Of a DNA stretch of 64,000 bases, positions 27,919-35,707 are shown in pieces. The notes under the pieces were generated by a model. That model searched no databases. It saw only the letters and a list, made by a program, of their open reading frames with translations, and had not been told where the DNA came from. The stretch is from RBG-16-66-20 sp040752005 (GTDB lineage Bacteria > Pseudomonadota > Gammaproteobacteria > Burkholderiales > SG8-39), in the NCBI GenBank assembly GCA_040752005.1, contig JBFMFX010000021.1, positions 4,388-68,387 on the forward strand, written 5' to 3'. The translations under genes and the position numbers were made by a program. Within the stretch, counting starts at the first letter, position 1. Each line of letters starts with the position of its first letter.

Positions 27919-30786
27919 ATGATGAAGCAGTTTCTGGAGACCTCGTGGCTTTTCGGCGGCAACGCGCCCTTCGTCGAGGAGCTGTACGAGTCCTACCTGC
28001 AGGACCCGGCTTCGGTGCCGCAGGAGTGGCGCGCCTACTTCGACCGCATGCAGGCGCTGCCCGGCGGCAAGGACATCGCGCACGCCCCGGTCGTCGAGGC
28101 CTTCGCCAAGCTCGCCCGCGAGGGTGCGGTGCGCCTTGCGCCGCCGGCGGATCTCGAGCGCAAGCAGGTCGCGGTGATTCAACTGGTCGCCGAGTACCGC
28201 TTCCGCGGCTGCCTGCTCGCGGACCTCGATCCGCTCAAGCGGCTGCCGAAGCCGCACATCGTCGAGCTGGAGCCGGGCTACTACGACCTGACCGACGCCG
28301 ACATGGACACGGTGTTCAACACCGGCACGCTGATGGGCCCGGAGCAGGCGACGCTGCGCGAGATCATCCAGCACCTGCGCGAGACCTACTGCGGCACGCT
28401 CGGTGTCGAGTATATGTACCTGTCCAGCCGCGCCGAGAAGCGCTGGATCCAGGAACGGCTCGAACCGATCCGCTCGCGGCCGTCCTACGGCCCGGACATG
28501 AAGCGCCACATCCTGGAGCGGCTCACCGCCGCCGAGGGGCTGGAGCGCTATCTGCACACGCGCTACGTCGGACAGAAGCGCTTTTCGCTCGAAGGCGGCG
28601 AGACGCTGATCCCGATGCTCGATGCGCTGCTGCAGCGCGCCGGCGCCGCCGGCATCCAGGAACTGGTGATCGGCATGGCGCACCGCGGGCGCCTGAACGT
28701 GCTGGTGAACACCCTCGGCAAGATGCCGAAGGACCTGTTCCGCGAGTTCGAGGGCCATCACGACGAATCGCTGCTCGCCGGCGACGTGAAGTATCACCAG
28801 GGCTTTTCGTCCGACATCGCGACGCCGGGCGGGCCGATGCACCTGACGCTCGCCTTCAACCCGTCGCATCTGGAAATCGTGAACCCGGTGGTCGAAGGCT
28901 CGGTGCGCGCGCGCCAGCACCGGCGCAAGGACCGCGACGGCTCGCAGGTGCTGCCGGTGCTGATCCACGGCGATGCCGCGGTCGCCGGGCAGGGGGTGGT
29001 GATGGAGACGTTGAACCTCTCGCAGACGCGCGGCTACGGCACCGGCGGCACGGTGCACATCGTCGTCAACAACCAGATCGGCTTCACCACCTCCGACCCG
29101 CGCGACGTGCGCTCGACGCTTTACTGCACCGACGTCATGAAGATGGTCGAGGCGCCGATCTTCCACGTCAACGGCGACGACCCCGAGACGGCGGTGATGG
29201 CGATCGAGATGGCACTCGATTACCGCATGACGTTCAGGAAGGACGTGGTGGTGGACCTGGTCTGCTTCCGCAAGCTCGGCCACAACGAGCAGGACGAGCC
29301 GATGGTGACGCAGCCGCTGATGTACAAGATCATCAACCGCCATCCCGGCACGCGCAAGCTCTACGCCGACCGTCTGGTCGCGCAGGGCGTGGTCGCGCCC
29401 GACGAGCCGGAAAAGATGGTCGCCGAGTATCGCCAGGCGCTGGAGGCGGGCACCCACACCAACAAGACGATCCTTTCCAACTACAAGCCGCCGTTCGCCG
29501 TCGACTGGTCGAGGTTCAAGGGCACGAAGTGGAACGAGAACGACGACACGCGCATCCCCCTGGAGACGCTGAAGGAGCTGGCCGAGCGGATCACGACCAT
29601 CCCGCCGAACTTCAAGCTCCATCCGCGCGTGGAGAGAATCATCGCCGACCGGCGCCTGATGGGGCAGGGCAAGATCCCCGTGGACTGGGGCATGGCCGAG
29701 CACCTCGCCTACGCGTCGCTGCTCAAGGAGGGCTATTCGGTGCGCATCTCCGGCCAGGACAGCGGGCGCGGCACGTTCTTCCACCGCCACGCGGTGCTGC
29801 ACGACCAGAACCGCGAACGCTGGGACCAGGGCACCTACGTGCCGCTGCAGCACGTGGCGCCGAACCAGGGCGACTTCGTGGTGATCGACTCGCCGCTCTC
29901 CGAGGAGGCAGTGCTCGGCTTCGAGTACGGCTACGCCACCTCGGAGCCGAACGAGCTGGTGGTGTGGGAGGCGCAGTTCGGCGACTTCGCCAACGGCGCG
30001 CAGGTGGTGATCGACCAGTTCATCGCCTCGGGCGAGGTCAAGTGGGGGCGCATCTGCGGCATGGTCCTGATGCTGCCGCACGGCTACGAGGGACAGGGTC
30101 CGGAGCATTCCTCCGGCCGCATCGAGCGGTTCCTGCAGCTGTGCGCCGACTACAACATGCAGATCTGCATCCCGGCGACGCCGGTGCAGCTGTTCTTCCT
30201 CCTGCGCCGGCAGATGATCCGGCCGTGGCGCAAACCGCTCATCATCTTCACGCCCAAGAGCCTGCTGCGGCACAAGGAGTCCGTCTCGCCGCTGGAGGAG
30301 TTCGCCGAAAGCAAGTTCCAGCCGGTGAACGGCGAGTGGGACGCCGACATCGATCCCAAGGAGGTCAAGCGCGTCATCTTCTGCAGCGGCAAGGTGTTCT
30401 TCGAGCTGCTCGCCTACCGCCGCGAGAAGGGCATCAAGGACGTGGCGATCGTGCGCATCGCGCAGCTCTACCCCTTCCCGCACGAAGAGTTCCAGGCGCA
30501 GATCGACCTCTATGGCGCGGCTAAGGAAGTGCTGTGGTGCCAGGAGGAGCCGGGCAACCAGGGCGCCTGGCACCGCATCCAGCATTACCTGCTGCGCCAC
30601 ATGCGCCCGGACCAGGTGCTCGCCTACGCGACGCGCAAGTCCTCGGCGGCGCCAGCGGTAGGATACCTCTCGCTGCACCTGCAGCAGCAGCGGCAGGTGA
30701 TCGAGGCCGCCTTCGCGCCGATCACCGACAACCTCGTCATGCCGATCCAGGGTACCGCCCGAAAAGGAAGAAAACATGCTCGTTGA
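27919..30786 (+). CDS. sucA: 2-oxoglutarate dehydrogenase E1 component (955 aa)
   Basis: Thiamine-diphosphate-dependent decarboxylase of the 2-oxoglutarate dehydrogenase complex. The N-terminal 'FGGNAPFVEELYESYLQDP' segment is the E2-interacting region. 'GMAHRGRLNVLVNTLGKMP' (about residues 250-268) and 'HGDAAVAGQGVVMETLNLS' (about 350, ThDP/Mg motif GDAA) are diagnostic. 'SGQDSGRGTFFHRHAVLHDQ' and 'LPHGYEGQGPEHSSGRIERFL' form the pyrimidine domain. The gene overlaps sucB by 11 bases, so the two are probably coupled. ATG 27922 is an equally possible start one codon later. Confidence 0.96.
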   Translation: MMKQFLETSWLFGGNAPFVEELYESYLQDPASVPQEWRAYFDRMQALPGGKDIAHAPVVEAFAKLAREGAVRLAPPADLERKQVAVIQLVAEYRFRGCLLADLDPLKRLPKPHIVELEPGYYDLTDADMDTVFNTGTLMGPEQATLREIIQHLRETYCGTLGVEYMYLSSRAEKRWIQERLEPIRSRPSYGPDMKRHILERLTAAEGLERYLHTRYVGQKRFSLEGGETLIPMLDALLQRAGAAGIQELVIGMAHRGRLNVLVNTLGKMPKDLFREFEGHHDESLLAGDVKYHQGFSSDIATPGGPMHLTLAFNPSHLEIVNPVVEGSVRARQHRRKDRDGSQVLPVLIHGDAAVAGQGVVMETLNLSQTRGYGTGGTVHIVVNNQIGFTTSDPRDVRSTLYCTDVMKMVEAPIFHVNGDDPETAVMAIEMALDYRMTFRKDVVVDLVCFRKLGHNEQDEPMVTQPLMYKIINRHPGTRKLYADRLVAQGVVAPDEPEKMVAEYRQALEAGTHTNKTILSNYKPPFAVDWSRFKGTKWNENDDTRIPLETLKELAERITTIPPNFKLHPRVERIIADRRLMGQGKIPVDWGMAEHLAYASLLKEGYSVRISGQDSGRGTFFHRHAVLHDQNRERWDQGTYVPLQHVAPNQGDFVVIDSPLSEEAVLGFEYGYATSEPNELVVWEAQFGDFANGAQVVIDQFIASGEVKWGRICGMVLMLPHGYEGQGPEHSSGRIERFLQLCADYNMQICIPATPVQLFFLLRRQMIRPWRKPLIIFTPKSLLRHKESVSPLEEFAESKFQPVNGEWDADIDPKEVKRVIFCSGKVFFELLAYRREKGIKDVAIVRIAQLYPFPHEEFQAQIDLYGAAKEVLWCQEEPGNQGAWHRIQHYLLRHMRPDQVLAYATRKSSAAPAVGYLSLHLQQQRQVIEAAFAPITDNLVMPIQGTARKGRKHAR

Positions 30787-32029
30787 GGTGAAGGTGCCGC
30801 AGCTGTCGGAGTCGGTCTCCGAGGCGACGCTGCTCACCTGGCACAAGAAGCCCGGCGAGGCGGTGAAGCGCGACGAGAACCTGGTGGACATCGAGACCGA
30901 CAAGGTCGTGCTGGAGATGCCGAGCCCCGCCGACGGGGTGCTGGTGAACGTGCTCAAGGGCGACCGCGGCACCGTGGTCGCGGGCGAGGTGATCGCCACC
31001 ATAGACACCGAGGCGAAGCCCACCGTCGGGCCGGCCGCTGGGCCGCCCGGGGTGGGTGCCGCGCCGGCGCCGGCGAACGCCGCTGCGGCGCCGGCGGCTC
31101 ACGCTGCGGCCGTGATGCCGGCGGCGCGCAAAGCGGCCGCCGACCGCGGTATTGACACCGCGCAGGTGGAGGGCACCGGGCGCGGCGGGCGGGTGACCAA
31201 AGCGGACGTGCTCGAGCACGCGGCGCGCGCCGAGCGCCAGCCGGCGGCGCAGCCCGCGCCGAGCCCGGCGCCGGCGGCACCCCTTCCGCAGCCGGGGGCA
31301 CCGGTCAACGTCGAGCGGCTGCTTGCCGGCCGGCCCGAGCAGCGCGTGCCCATGTCGCGCCTGAGGGCGCGGATCGCCGAGCGGCTGGTGCAGTCGCAGC
31401 GCACGGCGGCGATCCTGACCACCTTCAACGAAGTCAACATGGCGCCGGTGCTCGAGCTGAGGAGGAAATACGGGGAGCGCTTCGAAAAGGAGCACGGTGT
31501 GCGCCTCGGCATCATGTCCTTCTTCGTCAAGGCGGCGGTGTACGCGCTCAAGAAGTACCCGATCGTCAACGCCTCGGTGGACGGCAACGACATCGTCTAT
31601 CACGGCTACTACGACATCGGCGTCGCCGTCGGCAGTCCGCGCGGGCTGGTGGTGCCGATCCTGCGCGATGCCGACAAGATGTCGTTCGCGGCGATCGAGA
31701 AGGCGATCGCCGACTTCGGCAAGCGCGCGCAGGAGGGCAAGCTCGCGCTGGAGGAGCTGGCCGGCGGCACCTTCACCATCTCCAACGGCGGGGTGTTCGG
31801 CTCGATGCTCTCGACGCCGATCATCAACCCGCCGCAGTCGGCGATTCTCGGCGTGCACGCGACCAAGGACCGGCCGGTGGTCGAGAACGGGCAGATCGTG
31901 ATCCGGCCGATGAATTACCTCGCGCTGTCCTACGACCACCGCATCATTGACGGGCGCGAGGCGGTGCTTGCGCTGGTAGCGATCAAGGAGGCGCTGGAGG
32001 ATCCGGCGCGGCTCGCGCTGGAGATCTAG
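30776..32029 (+). CDS. sucB: Dihydrolipoamide succinyltransferase E2 component (417 aa)
   Basis: Core of the 2-oxoglutarate dehydrogenase complex. Domains in order: lipoyl domain (1-75) with the lipoyl-Lys in 'DIETDKVVLEMPSP' (about residue 44); an Ala/Pro-rich linker; the E3-binding domain (about 110-145, 'KAAADRGIDTAQVEGTGRGG'); a second Ala/Pro linker; and the catalytic domain (about 185-417) ending with 'LSYDHRIIDGREAVLAL', which holds the catalytic His and Asp. GGAAGA precedes the start inside the sucA end. Confidence 0.96.
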   Translation: MLVEVKVPQLSESVSEATLLTWHKKPGEAVKRDENLVDIETDKVVLEMPSPADGVLVNVLKGDRGTVVAGEVIATIDTEAKPTVGPAAGPPGVGAAPAPANAAAAPAAHAAAVMPAARKAAADRGIDTAQVEGTGRGGRVTKADVLEHAARAERQPAAQPAPSPAPAAPLPQPGAPVNVERLLAGRPEQRVPMSRLRARIAERLVQSQRTAAILTTFNEVNMAPVLELRRKYGERFEKEHGVRLGIMSFFVKAAVYALKKYPIVNASVDGNDIVYHGYYDIGVAVGSPRGLVVPILRDADKMSFAAIEKAIADFGKRAQEGKLALEELAGGTFTISNGGVFGSMLSTPIINPPQSAILGVHATKDRPVVENGQIVIRPMNYLALSYDHRIIDGREAVLALVAIKEALEDPARLALEI

Positions 32030-32036
32030 GGGCCGG

Positions 32037-33452
32037 ATGAAGTCCTTCGACGTCGCGGTGATCGGGGCGGGACCCGCCGGCTACATCGCCGCGATCCGCT
32101 GCGCGCAGCTGGGTTTTTCCGTCGCCTGTGTCGAGGAGTGGAAGACGCCGGCGGGCGAGTACGCGCTCGGCGGCACCTGCCTCAACGTCGGCTGCATTCC
32201 GTCCAAGGCGCTGCTCGAATCCTCGGAGAACTACGAACGGGTGCTGCACCGGTTCAAGGCGCACGGCATCGTGGCGACCGGCGTGAAACTCGACCTGAAA
32301 GCGATGCTGGACAGGAAGGACCGCATCGTCGCGCGGATGACCGGCGGCATCGCGGGGCTTTTCCGCAAGAACAAGGTGGCGTGGCTGAAGGGCCACGGCC
32401 GGCTGCTTGCCGGCGGGCCGCCGTGGAAGCTTCAGGCCGGGGAGGAGGAGATCGAGGCGAGGAACGTCATCCTCGCCACCGGGTCGAAGGCGCGCCGCCT
32501 TCCGGGCGTCGAGGTGGACAACAAGGTGATCTGCGACAACGAGGGCGCGCTCGCGTTCGATTCGGTGCCCGAGCGCCTCGGCGTGGTCGGTGCCGGAGTG
32601 ATCGGCCTGGAGCTGGGTAGCGTCTGGCGCCGGCTCGGCTCGAAGGTAAAGGTGCTGGAAGCGCTGCCCGAATTTCTCGGTGCCGCCGACGAGACAGTGG
32701 CGGCGGAAGCCTGGAAGATCTTCACCGGAAAGCAGGCGCTCGACATCGAGCTCGGCGTGTCAATTCGAAGCGTCAAACGGACGAAGAAAGGTGTCAAGAT
32801 TCAATATGATGCGAGCGACAAATCAAGTAAAACCTTCGAATGCGACCGGCTGATCGTCGCAATCGGTCGCGTACCGAACACAGAGGGGCTGGGCGCAGAA
32901 GACGTCGGCCTGAAGCTCGACGCGCGCGGGTTCATCGAGGTGGACGATCGGTGCCGGACGGCGCTGCCCGGGATCTACGCGATCGGCGACGTGGTGCGCG
33001 GGCCGATGCTCGCGCACAAGGGCGAGGACGAAGGCGTGATGGTGGCCGAGATCATCGCCGGCCAGCACGGCCACGTGAATTACGACGCCATTCCTTGGGT
33101 GATCTACACCGCCCCGGAGATCGCCTGGGTCGGCAAGACCGAGCAGCAACTGCGCAACGCGGGCGTCGCGTACCGCGCCGGGCGTTTTCCGTTCGCGTAC
33201 AACGGCCGCGCGCTCGGGCGCGAGGAGCCCGAGGGGTTCGTCAAGATCCTCGCTGAGGCAAGGACCGACCGCATCCTCGGCGTGCACTGCATCGGCAGCC
33301 TCGCCTCCGAGCTCATCGCCGAAGCCGTCGTCGCCATCGAGTTCGGTGCGGCGGCCGAGGACATCGCGCGCATCTGTCATGCGCATCCCTCGATGTCGGA
33401 GGTGATGCGCGAGGCGGCGCTGGCGGTGGACGGACGCAGCCTGAACGGCTGA
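32037..33452 (+). CDS. lpd: Dihydrolipoyl dehydrogenase E3 component (471 aa)
   Basis: FAD-dependent enzyme that reoxidises dihydrolipoamide. 'VAVIGAGPAGYIAAIRCAQLG' is the FAD motif, and the redox disulphide is in 'GGTCLNVGCIPSKALLESSE' (about residues 43-62). 'VVGAGVIGLELGSVWRRLGSK' is the NAD motif (about 183), and 'HAHPSMSEVMREAAL' (about 443) holds the partner's catalytic His. The segment at 32755-32845 is conspicuously AT-rich (codons such as AAT, CAA, TAT, TCA and AGT) compared with the rest of the gene; it encodes a surface-like Lys-rich stretch and the frame is intact. Confidence 0.95.
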   Translation: MKSFDVAVIGAGPAGYIAAIRCAQLGFSVACVEEWKTPAGEYALGGTCLNVGCIPSKALLESSENYERVLHRFKAHGIVATGVKLDLKAMLDRKDRIVARMTGGIAGLFRKNKVAWLKGHGRLLAGGPPWKLQAGEEEIEARNVILATGSKARRLPGVEVDNKVICDNEGALAFDSVPERLGVVGAGVIGLELGSVWRRLGSKVKVLEALPEFLGAADETVAAEAWKIFTGKQALDIELGVSIRSVKRTKKGVKIQYDASDKSSKTFECDRLIVAIGRVPNTEGLGAEDVGLKLDARGFIEVDDRCRTALPGIYAIGDVVRGPMLAHKGEDEGVMVAEIIAGQHGHVNYDAIPWVIYTAPEIAWVGKTEQQLRNAGVAYRAGRFPFAYNGRALGREEPEGFVKILAEARTDRILGVHCIGSLASELIAEAVVAIEFGAAAEDIARICHAHPSMSEVMREAALAVDGRSLNG

Positions 33453-33517
33453 GCGCCCTGGAGCCTCGCCTGCGCACGCCAGGGGCCGCGGCCGCCCTCG
33501 GCCCGACGGCGCAAGGC

Positions 33518-34357
33518 ATGCTGTGGATGGCCGCGACCGGGCTGCTCTTCACCGTGCTGAACGCGATCCTGAAGAAGGTGTCGCACGAGCTCGATCCGTG
33601 GCTCGTCGGCTGGCTGCGCTACGCGCTCGGCGCGCTGGTCGTGCTGCCCGCGGTGCTGCGTGCCGGTGTCTCCCGCCTCGCGCCGAGCCGCCACGGCCTA
33701 CAGTTCCTGCGCGGCGTGTTTCACGCCGGCGGGCTGATGCTCTGGTTCGCCGCGCTGCCGGCGGTGTCGCTCGCCGAGCTCACGGCAATCGGCTTCAGCG
33801 GGCCGCTGTTCATCTGCCTGGGCGCGGTGCTGTTCCTCGGCGAGCGCATGAGCGGGGCGCGCTGGCTGGCGGTGCTCGCCGGATTCGGCGGCGTGCTTCT
33901 CGTCGTGCATCCGTGGGAAGGCGGTTTCGCCGGCCCCACGACCGGGACACTGCTCATGCTCGCCTCGGCGCCGGTGTTCGCCGGATCGTTCCTGGTCGCC
34001 AAGGTGCTCACCCGCCACGACCATTCCGACGTGATCGTGTTCTGGCAGCATCTCTGGGTGGCGGTGCTGATGCTGCCGTTCGCCGTCGCGGGCTGGACGA
34101 TGCCCGACGCCGCACAGTGGGGGCTGCTCGTGCTGTGCGGCCTGCTCGGCGCCGCCGGCCACTACTGCATGACGCGCGCCTTCCGGATCGCCGACATCTC
34201 GGCCACCCAGCCGGTGAAGTTCCTCGAGCTGGTGTGGGCCTCCCTGCTCGGCTTCGCGGTCTTCGGCACGGTGCCGGCGGGCTGGACCCTCGCCGGGGGC
34301 GTGGTGATTCTCGCGAGCACGCTGTGGCTCGCGCAGCGCGAGTCGCGCGGCACATGA
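33518..34357 (+). CDS. EamA/DMT-superfamily transporter (279 aa)
   Basis: Ten helices in two EamA repeats. 'MLWMAATGLLFTVLNAILKK' is the first helix, 'LWFAALPAVSLAELTAIGFSG' follows near residue 77, and 'HYCMTRAFRIADISATQPVKF' near 212 is typical of the S-adenosylmethionine/drug-metabolite RhaT-like branch. Substrate unknown. Its stop overlaps zapE (ATGA). It sits between lpd and zapE; the start at ATG 33518 is the first one that leaves the first helix intact, and no clear ribosome site is visible. Confidence 0.82.
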   Translation: MLWMAATGLLFTVLNAILKKVSHELDPWLVGWLRYALGALVVLPAVLRAGVSRLAPSRHGLQFLRGVFHAGGLMLWFAALPAVSLAELTAIGFSGPLFICLGAVLFLGERMSGARWLAVLAGFGGVLLVVHPWEGGFAGPTTGTLLMLASAPVFAGSFLVAKVLTRHDHSDVIVFWQHLWVAVLMLPFAVAGWTMPDAAQWGLLVLCGLLGAAGHYCMTRAFRIADISATQPVKFLELVWASLLGFAVFGTVPAGWTLAGGVVILASTLWLAQRESRGT

Positions 34358-35454
34358 GCGTGCCCAAGGACGTGGTGACCCTGTACCGGGAGAGCCTCGC
34401 CCGGCGCGGCTTCGTGTCCGACCCGGCGCAGTGGCGCGCGGTCGAGCGGCTGCAGCGCCTGTACGAGGAGTGGAGCGCCTACAAGGCGCGACGCAGCAGC
34501 GCGCTCAGGCGGCTGCTGGTCCATCCGCCGCTGCCGCGCGGCGTGTACCTGTGGGGAGCGGTCGGCCGGGGCAAGAGCTTCCTGATGGACGCGTTCTACC
34601 TGTGCGTGCCGCTGGTGCGCAAGCGCCGCGTGCACTTTCACCACTTCATGCGTGAGGTCCACCGGGAGCTCGACGAGCTGAAAGGCACGCAGGACTCGGT
34701 CGGCGCGGTCGCCGCGCGCACCGCGCGCCGCTGGCGCCTGATCTGCTTCGACGAGTTCCACGTCTCGGATATCGTCGACGCCATGATCCTCGGCCGCTTC
34801 CTCGGCCAGGCGATGGCGCGCGGCGTCGAGTTCGTGATGACCAGCAACTACCACCCGGACCGGCTCTACCCGGACGGGCTGCAGCGCGAGCGCTTCCTGC
34901 CCGCGATCGAGCTGCTCAAGTCGCGCCTCGACGTCATCCATGTGGACAACGGCGTGGACTACCGGCGGCTGAAGATGGAGCGCCTCAAGGTCTATCACAC
35001 CGGCGCGCAGGCGGAGGCCGCGCTGGCGAGAATCTTCGAGGAGCTGAAGGATGTCGAGGAAGAGCGCCAGCCGCTCGATGTCGAGGGGCGCCGCATCCCC
35101 TACCGCAAGCGCGCCGGTGGCGTGGTCTGGTTCGAGTTTTCGGCGCTGTGCGGCGGGCCGCGGTCCTACGCCGATTACGTGGACCTCGCGCAGCGCTTTC
35201 ACACGGTGCTGCTGTCCGGGGTGCCGCGCATGGGTGCGCGCGAGGCCGACTGCGCGCGCCGATTCACCTGGCTGGTGGACGTGCTCTACGACCGGCGCAT
35301 CAAGCTGGTGATCGGCGCCGCCGCGCCGCCCGAGGCGCTGTTCGGCGAAGGGGGCGAGGCGCGCACCGCCGCGGCGGAGTTCGAGCGCACCGTGAGCCGC
35401 CTGCACGAGATGCAGTCGGCCGCCTACCTGCAGGCCGAGCGCGCGCTGCCGTAG
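34354..35454 (+). CDS. zapE: Cell division protein ZapE, AFG1-like ATPase (366 aa)
   Basis: AAA+-like ATPase that destabilises FtsZ polymers during constriction. Walker A 'GAVGRGKSFLMD' lies at about residues 66-77, Walker B is in 'RLICFDEFHVSDIVDAMILG' (about 128-147), and 'VMTSNYHPDRLYPDGLQRERFLP' (in part, about 159) is the ZapE/AFG1 sensor region. 'WFEFSALCGGPRSYADYVDLA' near 257 and 'FTWLVDVLYDRRIKLV' near 308 complete the family pattern. Location just after the sucAB-lpd genes is common in betaproteobacteria. Confidence 0.92.
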   Translation: MSVPKDVVTLYRESLARRGFVSDPAQWRAVERLQRLYEEWSAYKARRSSALRRLLVHPPLPRGVYLWGAVGRGKSFLMDAFYLCVPLVRKRRVHFHHFMREVHRELDELKGTQDSVGAVAARTARRWRLICFDEFHVSDIVDAMILGRFLGQAMARGVEFVMTSNYHPDRLYPDGLQRERFLPAIELLKSRLDVIHVDNGVDYRRLKMERLKVYHTGAQAEAALARIFEELKDVEEERQPLDVEGRRIPYRKRAGGVVWFEFSALCGGPRSYADYVDLAQRFHTVLLSGVPRMGAREADCARRFTWLVDVLYDRRIKLVIGAAAPPEALFGEGGEARTAAAEFERTVSRLHEMQSAAYLQAERALP

Positions 35455-35501
35455 GGGCGCCGGCGGCGCCGGCTCCCGTACAATAGGCCGAAGGAGGCCC
35501 C

Positions 35502-35699
35502 GTGCAGAGCCTGGACGCCAAGAGCCAGCGCATGATCGCGCTGTGCATGCTCGGCTGCGTGCTCTTCAATTTTCCGGTGCTCGCGCTGTTCAACGTACCG
35601 GCGACCCTGCTCGGCGTGCCGCTTCTGTACGCGTACCTCTTCATCGCCTGGGCCCTGCTGATCGCGCTCATGGCCCTGGTCATCGAAGCGCGGGATTAG
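35502..35699 (+). CDS. Small two-helix membrane protein of unknown function (65 aa)
   Basis: A strong GAAGGAGG ribosome site 5 bases before GTG 35502 supports this short gene. Two hydrophobic helices span about residues 12-31 and 37-60, separated by a short polar turn ('NVPATLLGVP'); the C terminus ends with charged EARD. It lies 8 bases upstream of the symporter/kinase gene, so it is probably its small partner, much as DUF485/DUF4212 subunits accompany SLC5 symporters. I do not recognise the family. Confidence 0.7.
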   Translation: MQSLDAKSQRMIALCMLGCVLFNFPVLALFNVPATLLGVPLLYAYLFIAWALLIALMALVIEARD

Positions 35700-35707
35700 C
35701 CCTGCCC

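Noticed and set aside
33453..33517. GCCCTGG...CCAGGGGC inverted repeat after lpd as a terminator
   Set aside because: No U-run and an irregular stem; the following gene may be co-transcribed, so I do not call it.
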